The notes beneath the pieces were generated by a model, which did not search any database, was not told the DNA's origin, and worked only from the letters and a program-made list of their open reading frames with translations. A stretch of 5,407 nt of DNA, from contig JAAZNU010000155.1 in the NCBI GenBank assembly GCA_012798135.1, positions 1-5,407 on the forward strand, in the 5' to 3' direction. A program made the position numbers and the translations under genes. Source of the DNA: Veillonellaceae bacterium (GTDB lineage: Bacteria; Bacillota_C; Negativicutes; UBA1444). Positions 1 to 4,648 of the stretch are shown in pieces (within the stretch, counting starts at the first letter, position 1; every line of letters begins with the position of its first letter).

Positions 1-11
1 GGGGGGATGTC
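1..11 (-). repeat. Partial inverted copy of the 31-base array unit, cut by window start
   Basis: Bases 1-11 read GGGGGGATGTC. The reverse complement, GACATCCCCCC, matches the first 11 bases of array unit 7 (666-676) exactly, and the other well-conserved units in 10 of 11 positions. This suggests that a second copy or array, in the opposite orientation, lies just left of the nuclease gene and runs out of the window. Only 11 bases are visible, so a chance match to a G-rich stretch cannot be excluded, but the shared GATGTC after the G run makes chance less likely. Confidence 0.6.
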
Positions 12-47
12 AACAATTAAAATAAGGACTATGAAAAACTTAACACC

Positions 48-425
48 ATGACAAGAAATAAGATAATTCCGTACAATCCCGATTTAAAGAAGTTTGCGCG
101 TGAATTGAGGCTTAACAGCACAATGGCTGAGATAATTCTTTGGAAGAACATAAAAAACAAAGCTTTAGGATATGAATTTCACAGGCAGGTTCCGGTAAAT
201 GAATACGTGGTCGATTTCTTCTGCCATGAATTAAAACTTGTTATTGAAGTTGACGGCTATACACATGATTATAAATTCAGAAGCGACAGGTTCCGCCAAA
301 ATGTACTGGAAAGCCTTGGATTGAAAGTGATAAGGTTTACTGATGAGGACGTTAAGAAATACTTGAATGATGTTATAAGAAGTATTAAGGCGGCAATCAT
401 GGAGATTGAAGAAATTCAGAAATAA
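48..425 (+). CDS. DUF559 family protein, putative Vsr-like endonuclease
   Basis: This 125-residue protein matches the DUF559 family, small single-domain proteins related to very-short-patch-repair and PD-(D/E)XK-like nucleases; their function is largely untested. Family features are visible in order: an N-terminal helix with TMAEIILW (residues 25-32, E28 in the place of the Vsr helix glutamate), FHRQVPV (44-50), VVDFF with D56, then LVIEVDGYTH (64-73) with E67, D69 and H73 as likely metal-binding or catalytic residues, D80-R81, and a C-terminal VIRF strand (94-97). The length is normal for the family and the gene looks intact. No Shine-Dalgarno sequence precedes ATG 48. A six-codon reading frame (31-51) ends in an ATGA overlap with this start, which may be chance. 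No clear promoter is visible in the 47 bases upstream. The gene lies between an inverted repeat fragment (1-11) and the tandem array (481-789), which suggests, without proof, that it acts on or travels with those repeats. Nuclease activity is inferred from the family. Confidence 0.85.
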   Translation: MTRNKIIPYNPDLKKFARELRLNSTMAEIILWKNIKNKALGYEFHRQVPVNEYVVDFFCHELKLVIEVDGYTHDYKFRSDRFRQNVLESLGLKVIRFTDEDVKKYLNDVIRSIKAAIMEIEEIQK

Positions 426-437
426 AAAGCACCTGAA

Positions 438-453
438 TGGGTCGTAAGACCTG
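438..453 (+). other. Small GNRA-loop hairpin after the DUF559 gene
   Basis: GGTC (440-443) pairs with GACC (448-451) around the loop GTAA, which fits the stable GNRA tetraloop pattern. Two G-T pairs (439 with 452, 438 with 453) can extend the stem. It begins 13 bases after the DUF559 stop codon and lies in the 55-base spacer before the repeat array. There is no T run after it, so it is not a standard intrinsic terminator. It may be an RNA-end or processing structure, or it may be incidental. Confidence 0.35.
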
Positions 454-480
454 AAGGCATTCCGGTTTCATTCATTGCCT

Positions 481-789
481 GACATCCCCCTGGCCCCCTT
501 CAAAGGGGGAAGACATCCCCCTGGCCCCCTTCAAAGGGGGAAGATATCCCCCTGGCCCCCTTCAAAGGGGGAAGACATCCCCCTGGCCCCCTTCAAAGGG
601 GGAGGACATCCCCCTGGCCCCCTCAAAGGGGGAAGACATCCCCCTGGCCCCCTTCAAAGGGGGAGGACATCCCCCCTGCTCCCTTCAAAGGGGGAAGACA
701 TCCCCCTGGCCCCCTTCAAAGGGGGAAGACATCCCCCTGGCCCCCTTCAAAGGGGGAAAACATCCCCCTTGCCCCCTTCAAAGGGGGAA
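481..789 (+). repeat. Tandem array of ten 31-base C/G-rich hairpin repeats
   Basis: Units start at 481, 512, 543, 574, 605, 635, 666, 697, 728 and 759. The unit is GACAT, CCCCC, TGG, CCCCC, TTCAAA, GGGGG, AA, which sums to 31 bases. Units 1, 2, 8 and 9 are identical. Unit 3 has GATAT, units 4 and 6 end in AG, unit 5 lacks one T (30 bases), unit 7 has an altered middle (CCCCCCTGCTCCC), and unit 10 begins AACAT and has TTG for TGG. Each unit holds CCCCCTTCAAAGGGGG, able to form a six-pair stem (CCCCCT with AGGGGG) with a TCAA loop. A G run can also pair with the next unit's C run across AAGACAT. The array has no spacers, so it is not CRISPR. The 31-base period is not a multiple of three, so the open frame across it is not a protein. 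No gene is seen between 426 and 1011; the array fills most of that gap. Confidence 0.95.
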
Positions 790-831
790 TTTGAAGGATG
801 ATGATTTTAACCAATAATTAACACATATTAA

Positions 832-863
832 TTTTGAAACGCAATTTTTATTTCGTAACTTTA
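832..863 (+). promoter_or_regulatory. Possible distal Bacteroidetes-type promoter (weaker) upstream of rpsU
   Basis: TTTTG at 832-836 is followed after 19 bases by TAACTTTA at 856-863. This resembles the Bacteroidetes pattern (TTTG, 19-21 bases, TAnnTTTG) with a final A for G. It lies exactly 120 bases before the stronger rpsU promoter and shares 21 of 32 bases with it. If used, it would give rpsU a leader of roughly 140 bases. The rest of 790-951 is A/T-rich, and I see no gene, RNA or convincing hairpin in it. AT-rich sequence produces such matches easily, so confidence is low. Confidence 0.3.
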
Positions 864-952
864 GTAAATCCGATTATGAGAAATATCTGCATAAATAATA
901 TGTCAAATCCTATAAATACTTCTAGTGATGTTAAAATTATTGCCATAAAAGT

Positions 953-983
953 TTTGAAAAGTTTATTTCTATTTCTAACTTTG
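953..983 (+). promoter_or_regulatory. Bacteroidetes-type promoter for rpsU
   Basis: TTTG at 953-956 and TAACTTTG at 976-983 are separated by 19 bases, a full match to the -33 (TTTG) and -7 (TAnnTTTG) elements of the primary sigma factor in this phylum. Transcription would start near 989, leaving a leader of about 20 bases before the rpsU ATG at 1012. The downstream genes (Xer recombinase, hpf) have no equally good promoter of their own before them, so this site probably drives the three-gene operon. Confidence 0.75.
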
Positions 984-1011
984 CGCCTCGTTTAAAAACA
1001 AGATTTCTGTT

Positions 1012-1203
1012 ATGATTATAGTACCGTTAAAAGAAGGCGAAAACATAGAAAGAGCACTGAAAAAGTTCAAGAGGAAATTTGAAAAGACTGGGGTAATCCG
1101 CGAATTACGTTCACGTCAGGCTTTTGTGAAGCCTTCTGTTCGCCGCAGGGAAGAGATAAAGAAGGCTATATACGTTCAGAAGATGCAGGAAAGCGAGGAG
1201 TAG
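1012..1203 (+). CDS. rpsU: Small ribosomal subunit protein bS21
   Basis: The 63-residue, very basic product matches bS21: MIIVPLKEGE at the start, a helix rich in K/R (ALKKFKRKFEKTG, 15-27), then RELRSRQAFVKPSVRRREEIKKA. bS21 sits on the 30S platform next to the 3' end of 16S rRNA. In Bacteroidota it helps sequester the anti-Shine-Dalgarno tail, so most messages in the phylum are translated without SD pairing (known mainly from Flavobacterium). The length is typical for the phylum and a little shorter than the E. coli protein (71). No SD precedes the start; the upstream bases end ATTTCTGTT. In Flavobacterium an SD on rpsU itself has been linked to autoregulation; here the strong SD is on the next gene instead. 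The gene follows a near-consensus promoter and is 50 bases upstream of the recombinase gene. Confidence 0.95.
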   Translation: MIIVPLKEGENIERALKKFKRKFEKTGVIRELRSRQAFVKPSVRRREEIKKAIYVQKMQESEE

Positions 1204-1217
1204 AAAGCTTCTTCGCT
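1192..1217 (+). other. Hairpin spanning the rpsU stop codon
   Basis: AGCGAGGAG (1192-1200) can pair with TTCTTCGCT (1209-1217): nine pairs including two G-T pairs, with the eight-base loop TAGAAAGC that contains the rpsU stop codon. No T run follows. It could be an RNA-processing or partial attenuation site that lets rpsU be expressed above the recombinase gene, but this is inference from structure only. Confidence 0.35.
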
Positions 1218-1238
1218 GTTCTGAAAAATATTAATTGT

Positions 1239-1247
1239 TAAGGAGGT
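1239..1247 (+). promoter_or_regulatory. Extended Shine-Dalgarno site of the Xer recombinase gene
   Basis: TAAGGAGGT is complementary over nine bases to the conserved bacterial 16S rRNA 3' tail (ACCTCCTTA). AGGAGG ends seven bases before ATG 1254, which is ideal spacing and fixes that start. Such a site is unusual for this phylum and stands out against rpsU, tuf, secE and rplK in the same window, none of which has one. Confidence 0.85.
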
Positions 1248-1253
1248 TCCTTT

Positions 1254-2141
1254 ATGGATCATAAGGAATCATTCTTACAGTATCTCCGGGTTGAAAAGCG
1301 GTATTCACCACTCACTGTAAGATCTTATATAAGCGATCTTGATCAGTTTGAAAATCATCTGAGTTCCGACGGTTTTTCAGGTAATCCTTGTGATATTACC
1401 ACCCCTGATATCAGGTCGTGGATAGTTTCCCTTGTTGAAAAAGGGTATTCTGCAAAAAGCGTTCACAGGAAGATCTCATCTCTCAGGATATTTTACAGGT
1501 TTTTAAGGAAATGCGGGTATGCCACAGGTGATCCGTCTGCAAAGGTCGTACTGCCGAAGATCAGGAAGAAGCTTCCGGTGTTTGTGGCGGAGGGTACGAT
1601 GGATAAGCTTCTTGACGGTTATGAATTCGGGGATGACTTTTCAGGTATCAGGAACAGTGTTATAATAGAGATGCTTTATACAACCGGCATGCGCAGGGCT
1701 GAGCTTACAGGGCTTAAAGACGCAGATGTCGACCTTCAGGGAGCGACCGTCAGGGTGACCGGAAAAAGGAACAAGCAGCGGATAATACCTCTTCTGAAGC
1801 CGGTAACAAAGAGGCTTGAGGAATATATTAAGGTAAGGAACGAATGTTTTCCGGTGAGGCAGGAGAGCTGGTTTTTTATTGGCAACAAAGGGAACAAGTT
1901 GTATGATAAATACGTTTATAATATAGTAAGAAAATATCTGGCTATGGTCACGACAATTGAAAAAAAGAGTCCTCACATACTCCGTCATTCATTTGCGACA
2001 CATATGCTGAACAGGGGTGCTGATCTGAATTCTATTAAGGAATTTCTTGGTCATGCCAATCTTTCTGCGACACAGATTTATACTCACAATTCATTTGAAC
2101 AGCTTAGGAAAATATATAAACAGGCTCATCCAAGGGCTTAA
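1254..2141 (+). CDS. xerC: XerC/XerD-type tyrosine recombinase
   Basis: The 295-residue protein has the two-domain layout of Xer recombinases: an N-terminal SAM-like DNA-binding domain (about 1-90, with FLQYLRVEKRYSPLT and the HRKISSLRIFYRFL helix) and a C-terminal catalytic domain (about 108-292). All catalytic positions are present: R147 in TGMR, K171 in the GKRNKQR hairpin, H241 and R244 in HILRHSFATH, H267 in FLGH and nucleophile Y276 in IYTH. It should resolve chromosome dimers at dif by strand exchange with a partner Xer protein near the division septum. The length is typical. C versus D cannot be told reliably by eye; the position after rpsU in this phylum is usually annotated xerC. 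It is set between rpsU and hpf, with an extended SD at 1239-1247, and probably shares the rpsU promoter. A phage or transposon integrase is unlikely given the core-gene setting and the Xer-like length. Confidence 0.92.
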   Translation: MDHKESFLQYLRVEKRYSPLTVRSYISDLDQFENHLSSDGFSGNPCDITTPDIRSWIVSLVEKGYSAKSVHRKISSLRIFYRFLRKCGYATGDPSAKVVLPKIRKKLPVFVAEGTMDKLLDGYEFGDDFSGIRNSVIIEMLYTTGMRRAELTGLKDADVDLQGATVRVTGKRNKQRIIPLLKPVTKRLEEYIKVRNECFPVRQESWFFIGNKGNKLYDKYVYNIVRKYLAMVTTIEKKSPHILRHSFATHMLNRGADLNSIKEFLGHANLSATQIYTHNSFEQLRKIYKQAHPRA

Positions 2142-2158
2142 CTATTAATTAATTAAAC

Positions 2159-2165
2159 AGGAGGT
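2159..2165 (+). promoter_or_regulatory. Strong Shine-Dalgarno site of hpf
   Basis: AGGAGGT pairs with the conserved anti-SD; AGGAGG ends seven bases before ATG 2172, the same spacing as at the recombinase gene. It supports the chosen start and is the second strong SD in a row in a phylum that rarely uses them. Confidence 0.8.
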
Positions 2166-2171
2166 ACTACC

Positions 2172-2471
2172 ATGAACATTCAGATTCATTCAGTGCGGTT
2201 TGATGCTGACAAAAAGCTTATTGATTTTGTTCATCAGAAACTGGAAAAGATTACCCAGCTTGGAGACGGAATAGTAAATGCTGAAGTGTACCTGAGGCTT
2301 GATAAGGATCAGGAGCGAAAGAATAAAATAAGCGAAATTAAGCTTGATTTAAGAGGTGGACCCTTGTTTGCAAGGAAGCAGAGCAAGACTTTTGAAGAGG
2401 CTACAGATCTGGCTATTGATGCCCTTAAGAAGCAGATTACCAAATATAACCAGAAGAAGAGGGGTGACTAG
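2172..2471 (+). CDS. hpf: Ribosome hibernation-promoting factor, short form (HPF/RaiA family)
   Basis: The 99-residue protein fits the HPF/YfiA (RaiA) family: strand MNIQIHSVRF (1-10), first helix KKLIDFVHQKLEKITQL (14-30), strands around AEVYLRLDK and KISEIKLDLRGGPLFARK, and a second helix FEEATDLAIDALKKQITKYNQKK that is rich in basic residues. The family binds the decoding centre of the 30S subunit, blocks mRNA and tRNA sites and stores ribosomes when growth slows. There is no C-terminal dimerisation domain, so this is the short form; whether it can dimerise ribosomes by itself is not visible. It starts 30 bases after the recombinase stop with a strong SD. The co-location with rpsU suggests linked control of ribosome state. 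It may also be named raiA or yfiA in databases. Confidence 0.93.
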   Translation: MNIQIHSVRFDADKKLIDFVHQKLEKITQLGDGIVNAEVYLRLDKDQERKNKISEIKLDLRGGPLFARKQSKTFEEATDLAIDALKKQITKYNQKKRGD

Positions 2472-2501
2472 GCAGATGCCGTTCAAAAATAATTTGAATT
2501 A

Positions 2502-2534
2502 TTTTGATAAATGAAATTTTAATTCATACATTTG
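2502..2534 (+). promoter_or_regulatory. Bacteroidetes-type promoter for the tRNA-tuf operon
   Basis: TTTTG at 2502-2506 and TACATTTG at 2527-2534 are separated by 20 bases, a full match to the phylum's -33/-7 pattern. Transcription would start near 2541, about 45 bases before tRNA-Thr(UGU). I see no comparable promoter between the last tRNA of the cluster and tuf, so tuf probably depends on this site. Confidence 0.7.
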
Positions 2535-2585
2535 CAGACCGATTTTTAAGGGTGTTTTATGCCTGATCGGGTCGTTCTTTAAATT

Positions 2586-2659
2586 GCCGATGTAGCTCAG
2601 TTGGCCAGAGCAGCTGATTTGTAATCTGCAGGTCGGGGGTTCGAATCCCTTCATCGGCT
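2586..2659 (+). tRNA. tRNA-Thr, anticodon UGU
   Basis: A 74-base cloverleaf: acceptor GCCGATG pairs fully with CATCGGC, the D arm is GCTC...GAGC with a nine-base loop, the anticodon loop TTTGTAA gives UGU, the variable loop is AGGTC, and the T loop is TTCGAAT. The anticodon stem GCTGA/TCTGC has a T-T mismatch at pair 29-41, where TCAGC would pair fully, and the T stem has two G-T pairs. CCA is not encoded. It decodes ACA and, by wobble, other Thr codons. It is the first tRNA after the promoter at 2502-2534. Confidence 0.95.
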
Positions 2660-2707
2660 CTTGAGAGAGATGCAAATGTGTGTCATAGTAGTATAACTCT
2701 GTATAGG

Positions 2708-2790
2708 GGGGAGATACCAAAGCGGCCAACTGGGGCAGACTGTAAATCTGCTGGCAAATGCCTTCGTAGGTTCGAATCCTGCTCTCCCCA
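2708..2790 (+). tRNA. tRNA-Tyr, anticodon GUA
   Basis: An 83-base class II tRNA: acceptor GGGGAGA with TCTCCCC, the D arm CCA...TGG, anticodon stem GCAGA/TCTGC with loop CTGTAAA (GUA), a long variable arm with the stem GGCA/TGCC as expected for bacterial tRNA-Tyr, T arm GTAGG-TTCGAAT-CCTGC and discriminator A. All stems pair. CCA is not encoded. It follows tRNA-Thr after 48 bases. Confidence 0.95.
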
Positions 2791-2858
2791 CACTAACAGG
2801 GCTTGCCGTAAAGCCGGATTGTTATCGATACTTTTACGGAACTCTTTAATGATAATAA

Positions 2859-2931
2859 GCGGGAGTAGCTCAGTTGGTAGAGCATTAGCCTTCCAAGCTA
2901 AGGGTCGCGGATTCGAGCTCCGTCTCCCGCT
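2859..2931 (+). tRNA. tRNA-Gly, anticodon UCC
   Basis: A 73-base cloverleaf: acceptor GCGGGAG/CTCCCGC, D arm GCTC...GAGC, anticodon stem TTAGC/GCTAA with loop CTTCCAA (UCC), variable GGGTC, T arm GCGGA-TTCGAGC-TCCGT and discriminator T. Stems pair fully apart from one G-T pair in the T stem. CCA is not encoded. It reads GGA and GGG codons and lies only 11 bases before the next tRNA, which suggests one precursor RNA. Confidence 0.95.
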
Positions 2932-2942
2932 CACTTTTTGAG

Positions 2943-3014
2943 GCCAGAGTAGCTCAGGGGTAGAGCACTTCCTTGGTAAGGAAGGGGTCGGGGGTTCAAT
3001 TCCCCCCTCCGGCT
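2943..3014 (+). tRNA. tRNA-Thr, anticodon GGU
   Basis: A 72-base cloverleaf: D arm GCTC-AGGGGTA-GAGC, anticodon stem CTTCC/GGAAG with loop TTGGTAA (GGU), variable GGGTC, T arm GGGGG-TTCAATT-CCCCC and discriminator T. The acceptor GCCAGAG against CTCCGGC leaves an A-C mismatch at pair 4-69, where GCCGGAG would pair fully. CCA is not encoded. It reads ACC and ACT codons. It is the last tRNA before tuf, 61 bases upstream of the tuf start. Confidence 0.93.
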
Positions 3015-3075
3015 CAACAGGGAAATGATTTTATAACTGATATAAATAAACTTAATTTTTAATAAGCTTGAAGTT

Positions 3076-4263
3076 ATGGCAAAAGAAAAATTTGACAGGT
3101 CAAAACCGCATGTGAATATTGGTACAATTGGTCATATCGATCATGGTAAGACCACTCTGACAGCAGCGATCACTATGGTTCTTGCAAAGAAAGGTCTCTC
3201 TGAAGTCAGGGATTTCGATTCAATTGATAATGCTCCGGAAGAAAAGGAAAGGGGTATTACAATCAATACTGCTCACGTTGAATATCAGACAGCAACCCGC
3301 CATTATGCACATGTTGACTGCCCCGGCCATGCTGACTATATTAAGAATATGGTTACTGGTGCTGCCCAGATGGACGGCGCTATTCTCGTTGTAGCCGCTA
3401 CAGATGGTCCAATGCCTCAGACTCGCGAACATATCCTTCTTGCACGCCAGGTTAACGTTCCAAAGGTTCTTGTTTTCATGAACAAGGTTGATATGGTTGA
3501 AGATGAAGAACTTCTTGATCTTGTGGAAATGGAAGTACGCGACCTTCTGAATTTCTACAAATTCGACGGCGACACTGCACCTGTTATCCGCGGTTCAGCT
3601 CTCGGCGCAATGCACGGTGAGCCTAAATGGGAAGAAAAAGTCCTGGAGCTTATGGATGCAGTTGATTCTTATATTCCGATACCTCCACGCGATAACCAGA
3701 AGCCGTTCCTGATGCCGGTTGAAGACGTGTTCTCAATCACGGGTCGTGGAACAGTTGCCACAGGCCGTATCGAAACAGGTGTTGTCCTTACAGGCGATGA
3801 ACTCGAAATAGTAGGCCTTGGTTCTGAAAAACGCAAAACAGTCTGTACCGGTGTTGAAATGTTCCGCAAGATCCTCGACAGGGGTGAAGCAGGCGACAAC
3901 GTTGGTCTTCTTCTCAGGGGCGTTGATAAAAAAGAAATAAAGAGAGGACACGTTCTGGCAAAACCTGGAACCATTACACCTCATACCAAATTCAAGACTG
4001 AGATTTATGTTCTGAAGAAAGAAGAAGGCGGTCGTCACACTCCTTTCCACAATAAATATCGTCCGCAGTTCTACATCAGGACCCTCGATATTACCGGAGA
4101 GATCACACTTCCTGAAGGACGCGAAATGGTTATGCCTGGCGATAACGTAACAATTACCGTCGAGCTTATTTACCCGGTTGCTCTTAACGTTGGTCTCCGT
4201 TTTGCAATCCGCGAAGGCGGAAGAACAGTCGGAGCAGGTGCTGTAACTGAAATTATTGAATAA
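3076..4263 (+). CDS. tuf: Translation elongation factor EF-Tu
   Basis: The 395-residue product is a full-length EF-Tu, the GTPase that delivers aminoacyl-tRNA to the ribosomal A site. The G domain shows the P-loop GHIDHGKT (19-26), RGITIN with switch T62, DCPGH (81-85, with H85 as the catalytic histidine), NKVD (136-139) and GSAL (173-176). The two beta-barrel domains follow, including [11 protein letters not shown], the GGRHTPF segment and a C-terminal [15 protein letters not shown]. Length and motifs match the family, and nothing appears broken. No Shine-Dalgarno is present before ATG 3076, as is usual for the phylum. The four preceding tRNA genes and the lack of a clear promoter in 3015-3075 suggest cotranscription with them, joining EF-Tu synthesis to tRNA supply. 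A hairpin-forming repeat (4297-4328) follows the stop. Confidence 0.99.
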   Translation: MAKEKFDRSKPHVNIGTIGHIDHGKTTLTAAITMVLAKKGLSEVRDFDSIDNAPEEKERGITINTAHVEYQTATRHYAHVDCPGHADYIKNMVTGAAQMDGAILVVAATDGPMPQTREHILLARQVNVPKVLVFMNKVDMVEDEELLDLVEMEVRDLLNFYKFDGDTAPVIRGSALGAMHGEPKWEEKVLELMDAVDSYIPIPPRDNQKPFLMPVEDVFSITGRGTVATGRIETGVVLTGDELEIVGLGSEKRKTVCTGVEMFRKILDRGEAGDNVGLLLRGVDKKEIKRGHVLAKPGTITPHTKFKTEIYVLKKEEGGRHTPFHNKYRPQFYIRTLDITGEITLPEGREMVMPGDNVTITVELIYPVALNVGLRFAIREGGRTVGAGAVTEIIE

Positions 4264-4286
4264 AATTAGGTTTTGGATATATACAG

Positions 4287-4315
4287 TTGTAAAATCGCGA
4301 TGCATCGTATCTTTT
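4287..4315 (+). promoter_or_regulatory. Possible promoter for tRNA-Trp-secE-nusG
   Basis: TTG at 4287-4289 and TATCTTTT at 4308-4315 are 18 bases apart. This resembles the phylum's -33/-7 pattern but has a short spacer and a final T in place of G. The -7-like element sits exactly in the gap between two CGATGCATCG palindromes. Transcription would start near 4322, before the tRNA at 4350. The alternative is read-through from tuf. Confidence 0.35.
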
Positions 4316-4328
4316 TACGATGCATCGC
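4297..4328 (+). repeat. Perfect 13-base-pair inverted repeat between tuf and tRNA-Trp
   Basis: GCGATGCATCGTA (4297-4309) and TACGATGCATCGC (4316-4328) are perfect reverse complements around the loop TCTTTT. Each arm contains the ten-base palindrome CGATGCATCG (4298-4307 and 4318-4327), whose starts are exactly 20 bases apart. As RNA it forms a strong hairpin that could end or stabilise the tuf transcript, although no T run follows. As DNA it looks like a double operator. It begins 33 bases after the tuf stop. Confidence 0.85.
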
Positions 4329-4349
4329 TGATCATCTGACTGTAAAAAC

Positions 4350-4422
4350 ACGGGTGTAGCTCAGTTGGTAGAGCACTGGTCTCCAAAACCAGGTGTCGGG
4401 AGTTCGAGTCTCTCCTCCCGTG
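4350..4422 (+). tRNA. tRNA-Trp, anticodon CCA
   Basis: A 73-base cloverleaf: D arm GCTC...GAGC, anticodon stem CTGGT/ACCAG with loop CTCCAAA (CCA), variable GTGTC, T arm GGGAG-TTCGAGT-CTCTC with one G-T pair, first pair A-T and discriminator G as in bacterial tRNA-Trp. The acceptor ACGGGTG against CTCCCGT leaves a T-T mismatch at pair 6-67. CCA is not encoded. It stands directly before secE, 17 bases away, and this tRNA-secE-nusG order is common in bacteria. Confidence 0.94.
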
Positions 4423-4439
4423 CATATAAATAAAGTAAA

Positions 4440-4631
4440 ATGGGCATAAAAACTTATTTAAAGGAATCTTATACTGAACTGATTCATAAGGTCACCTGGC
4501 CGACATGGAGCGAACTTCAAAACAGCGGGGTTCTGGTTCTCGTTGCAACTCTTGTAATTGCTGTCATTGTTGCCGTAATGGACCTTGGCTTCAGCAGGAT
4601 AATGGAATTCATATACAGTTTGTTATTTTAA
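4440..4631 (+). CDS. secE: Preprotein translocase subunit SecE
   Basis: The 63-residue protein has the minimal SecE layout of most bacteria: an amphipathic N-terminal helix (about 4-16), the conserved [10 protein letters not shown] segment (17-26) and one membrane span (about 30-47, [18 protein letters not shown]). SecE clamps SecY in the inner-membrane SecYEG channel for protein export. Its length is normal for the single-span form. ATG 4440 is the first in-frame start after tRNA-Trp and has no Shine-Dalgarno. The gene is 17 bases upstream of nusG, and the pair is conserved across bacteria. Confidence 0.96.
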   Translation: MGIKTYLKESYTELIHKVTWPTWSELQNSGVLVLVATLVIAVIVAVMDLGFSRIMEFIYSLLF

Positions 4632-4648
4632 ACAGGAGATCTGTTCCG

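Noticed and set aside
481..789. CRISPR array
   Set aside because: Repeats are directly adjacent, with no unique spacers and no cas genes nearby.
475..801. Open reading frame of 108 codons with repeated PLAPFKGG- and PPGPLQRG-like peptides
   Set aside because: It is only the translation of the 31-base array. The period is not a multiple of three, so the peptide cycles through frames, and one 30-base unit shifts it again. There is no start context or family match.
2484..2506. A/T-rich inverted repeat after hpf (CAAAAATAATT with AATTATTTTG) as a terminator
   Set aside because: The stem is almost all A-T with a bulge and a two-base loop, there is no T run after it, and its right arm is used by the -33 element of the tRNA promoter.
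2537..2573. Leader hairpin GACCGAT with ATCGGGTC before tRNA-Thr as an attenuator
   Set aside because: The expected transcription start near 2541 lies inside the left arm, and the stem needs a bulge, so the full structure is probably not transcribed.
2800..2839. Competing hairpins between tRNA-Tyr and tRNA-Gly (GGCTT with AAGCC, and CCGTAAAG with TTTTACGG)
   Set aside because: Both stems are short, one has an 18-base loop, and nothing else suggests a switch; a processing role is possible but unsupported.
2499..2941. Reading frames on both strands over the tRNA cluster, with peptides such as EQDSNLRRHLPADLQSA and SSSVGRALAFQAKGRGFE
   Set aside because: These are well-known false translations of tRNA genes; the region is fully explained by four cloverleafs.
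3220..4305. Antisense reading frames opposite tuf
   Set aside because: They are shadows of the strongly conserved EF-Tu frame, with no recognisable domain or start signal.
4505..4648. 48-codon N-terminal extension of NusG
   Set aside because: It lies inside secE in another frame, is rich in Cys and Ser unlike NusG, and a normal NusG start with a moderate SD exists at 4649.
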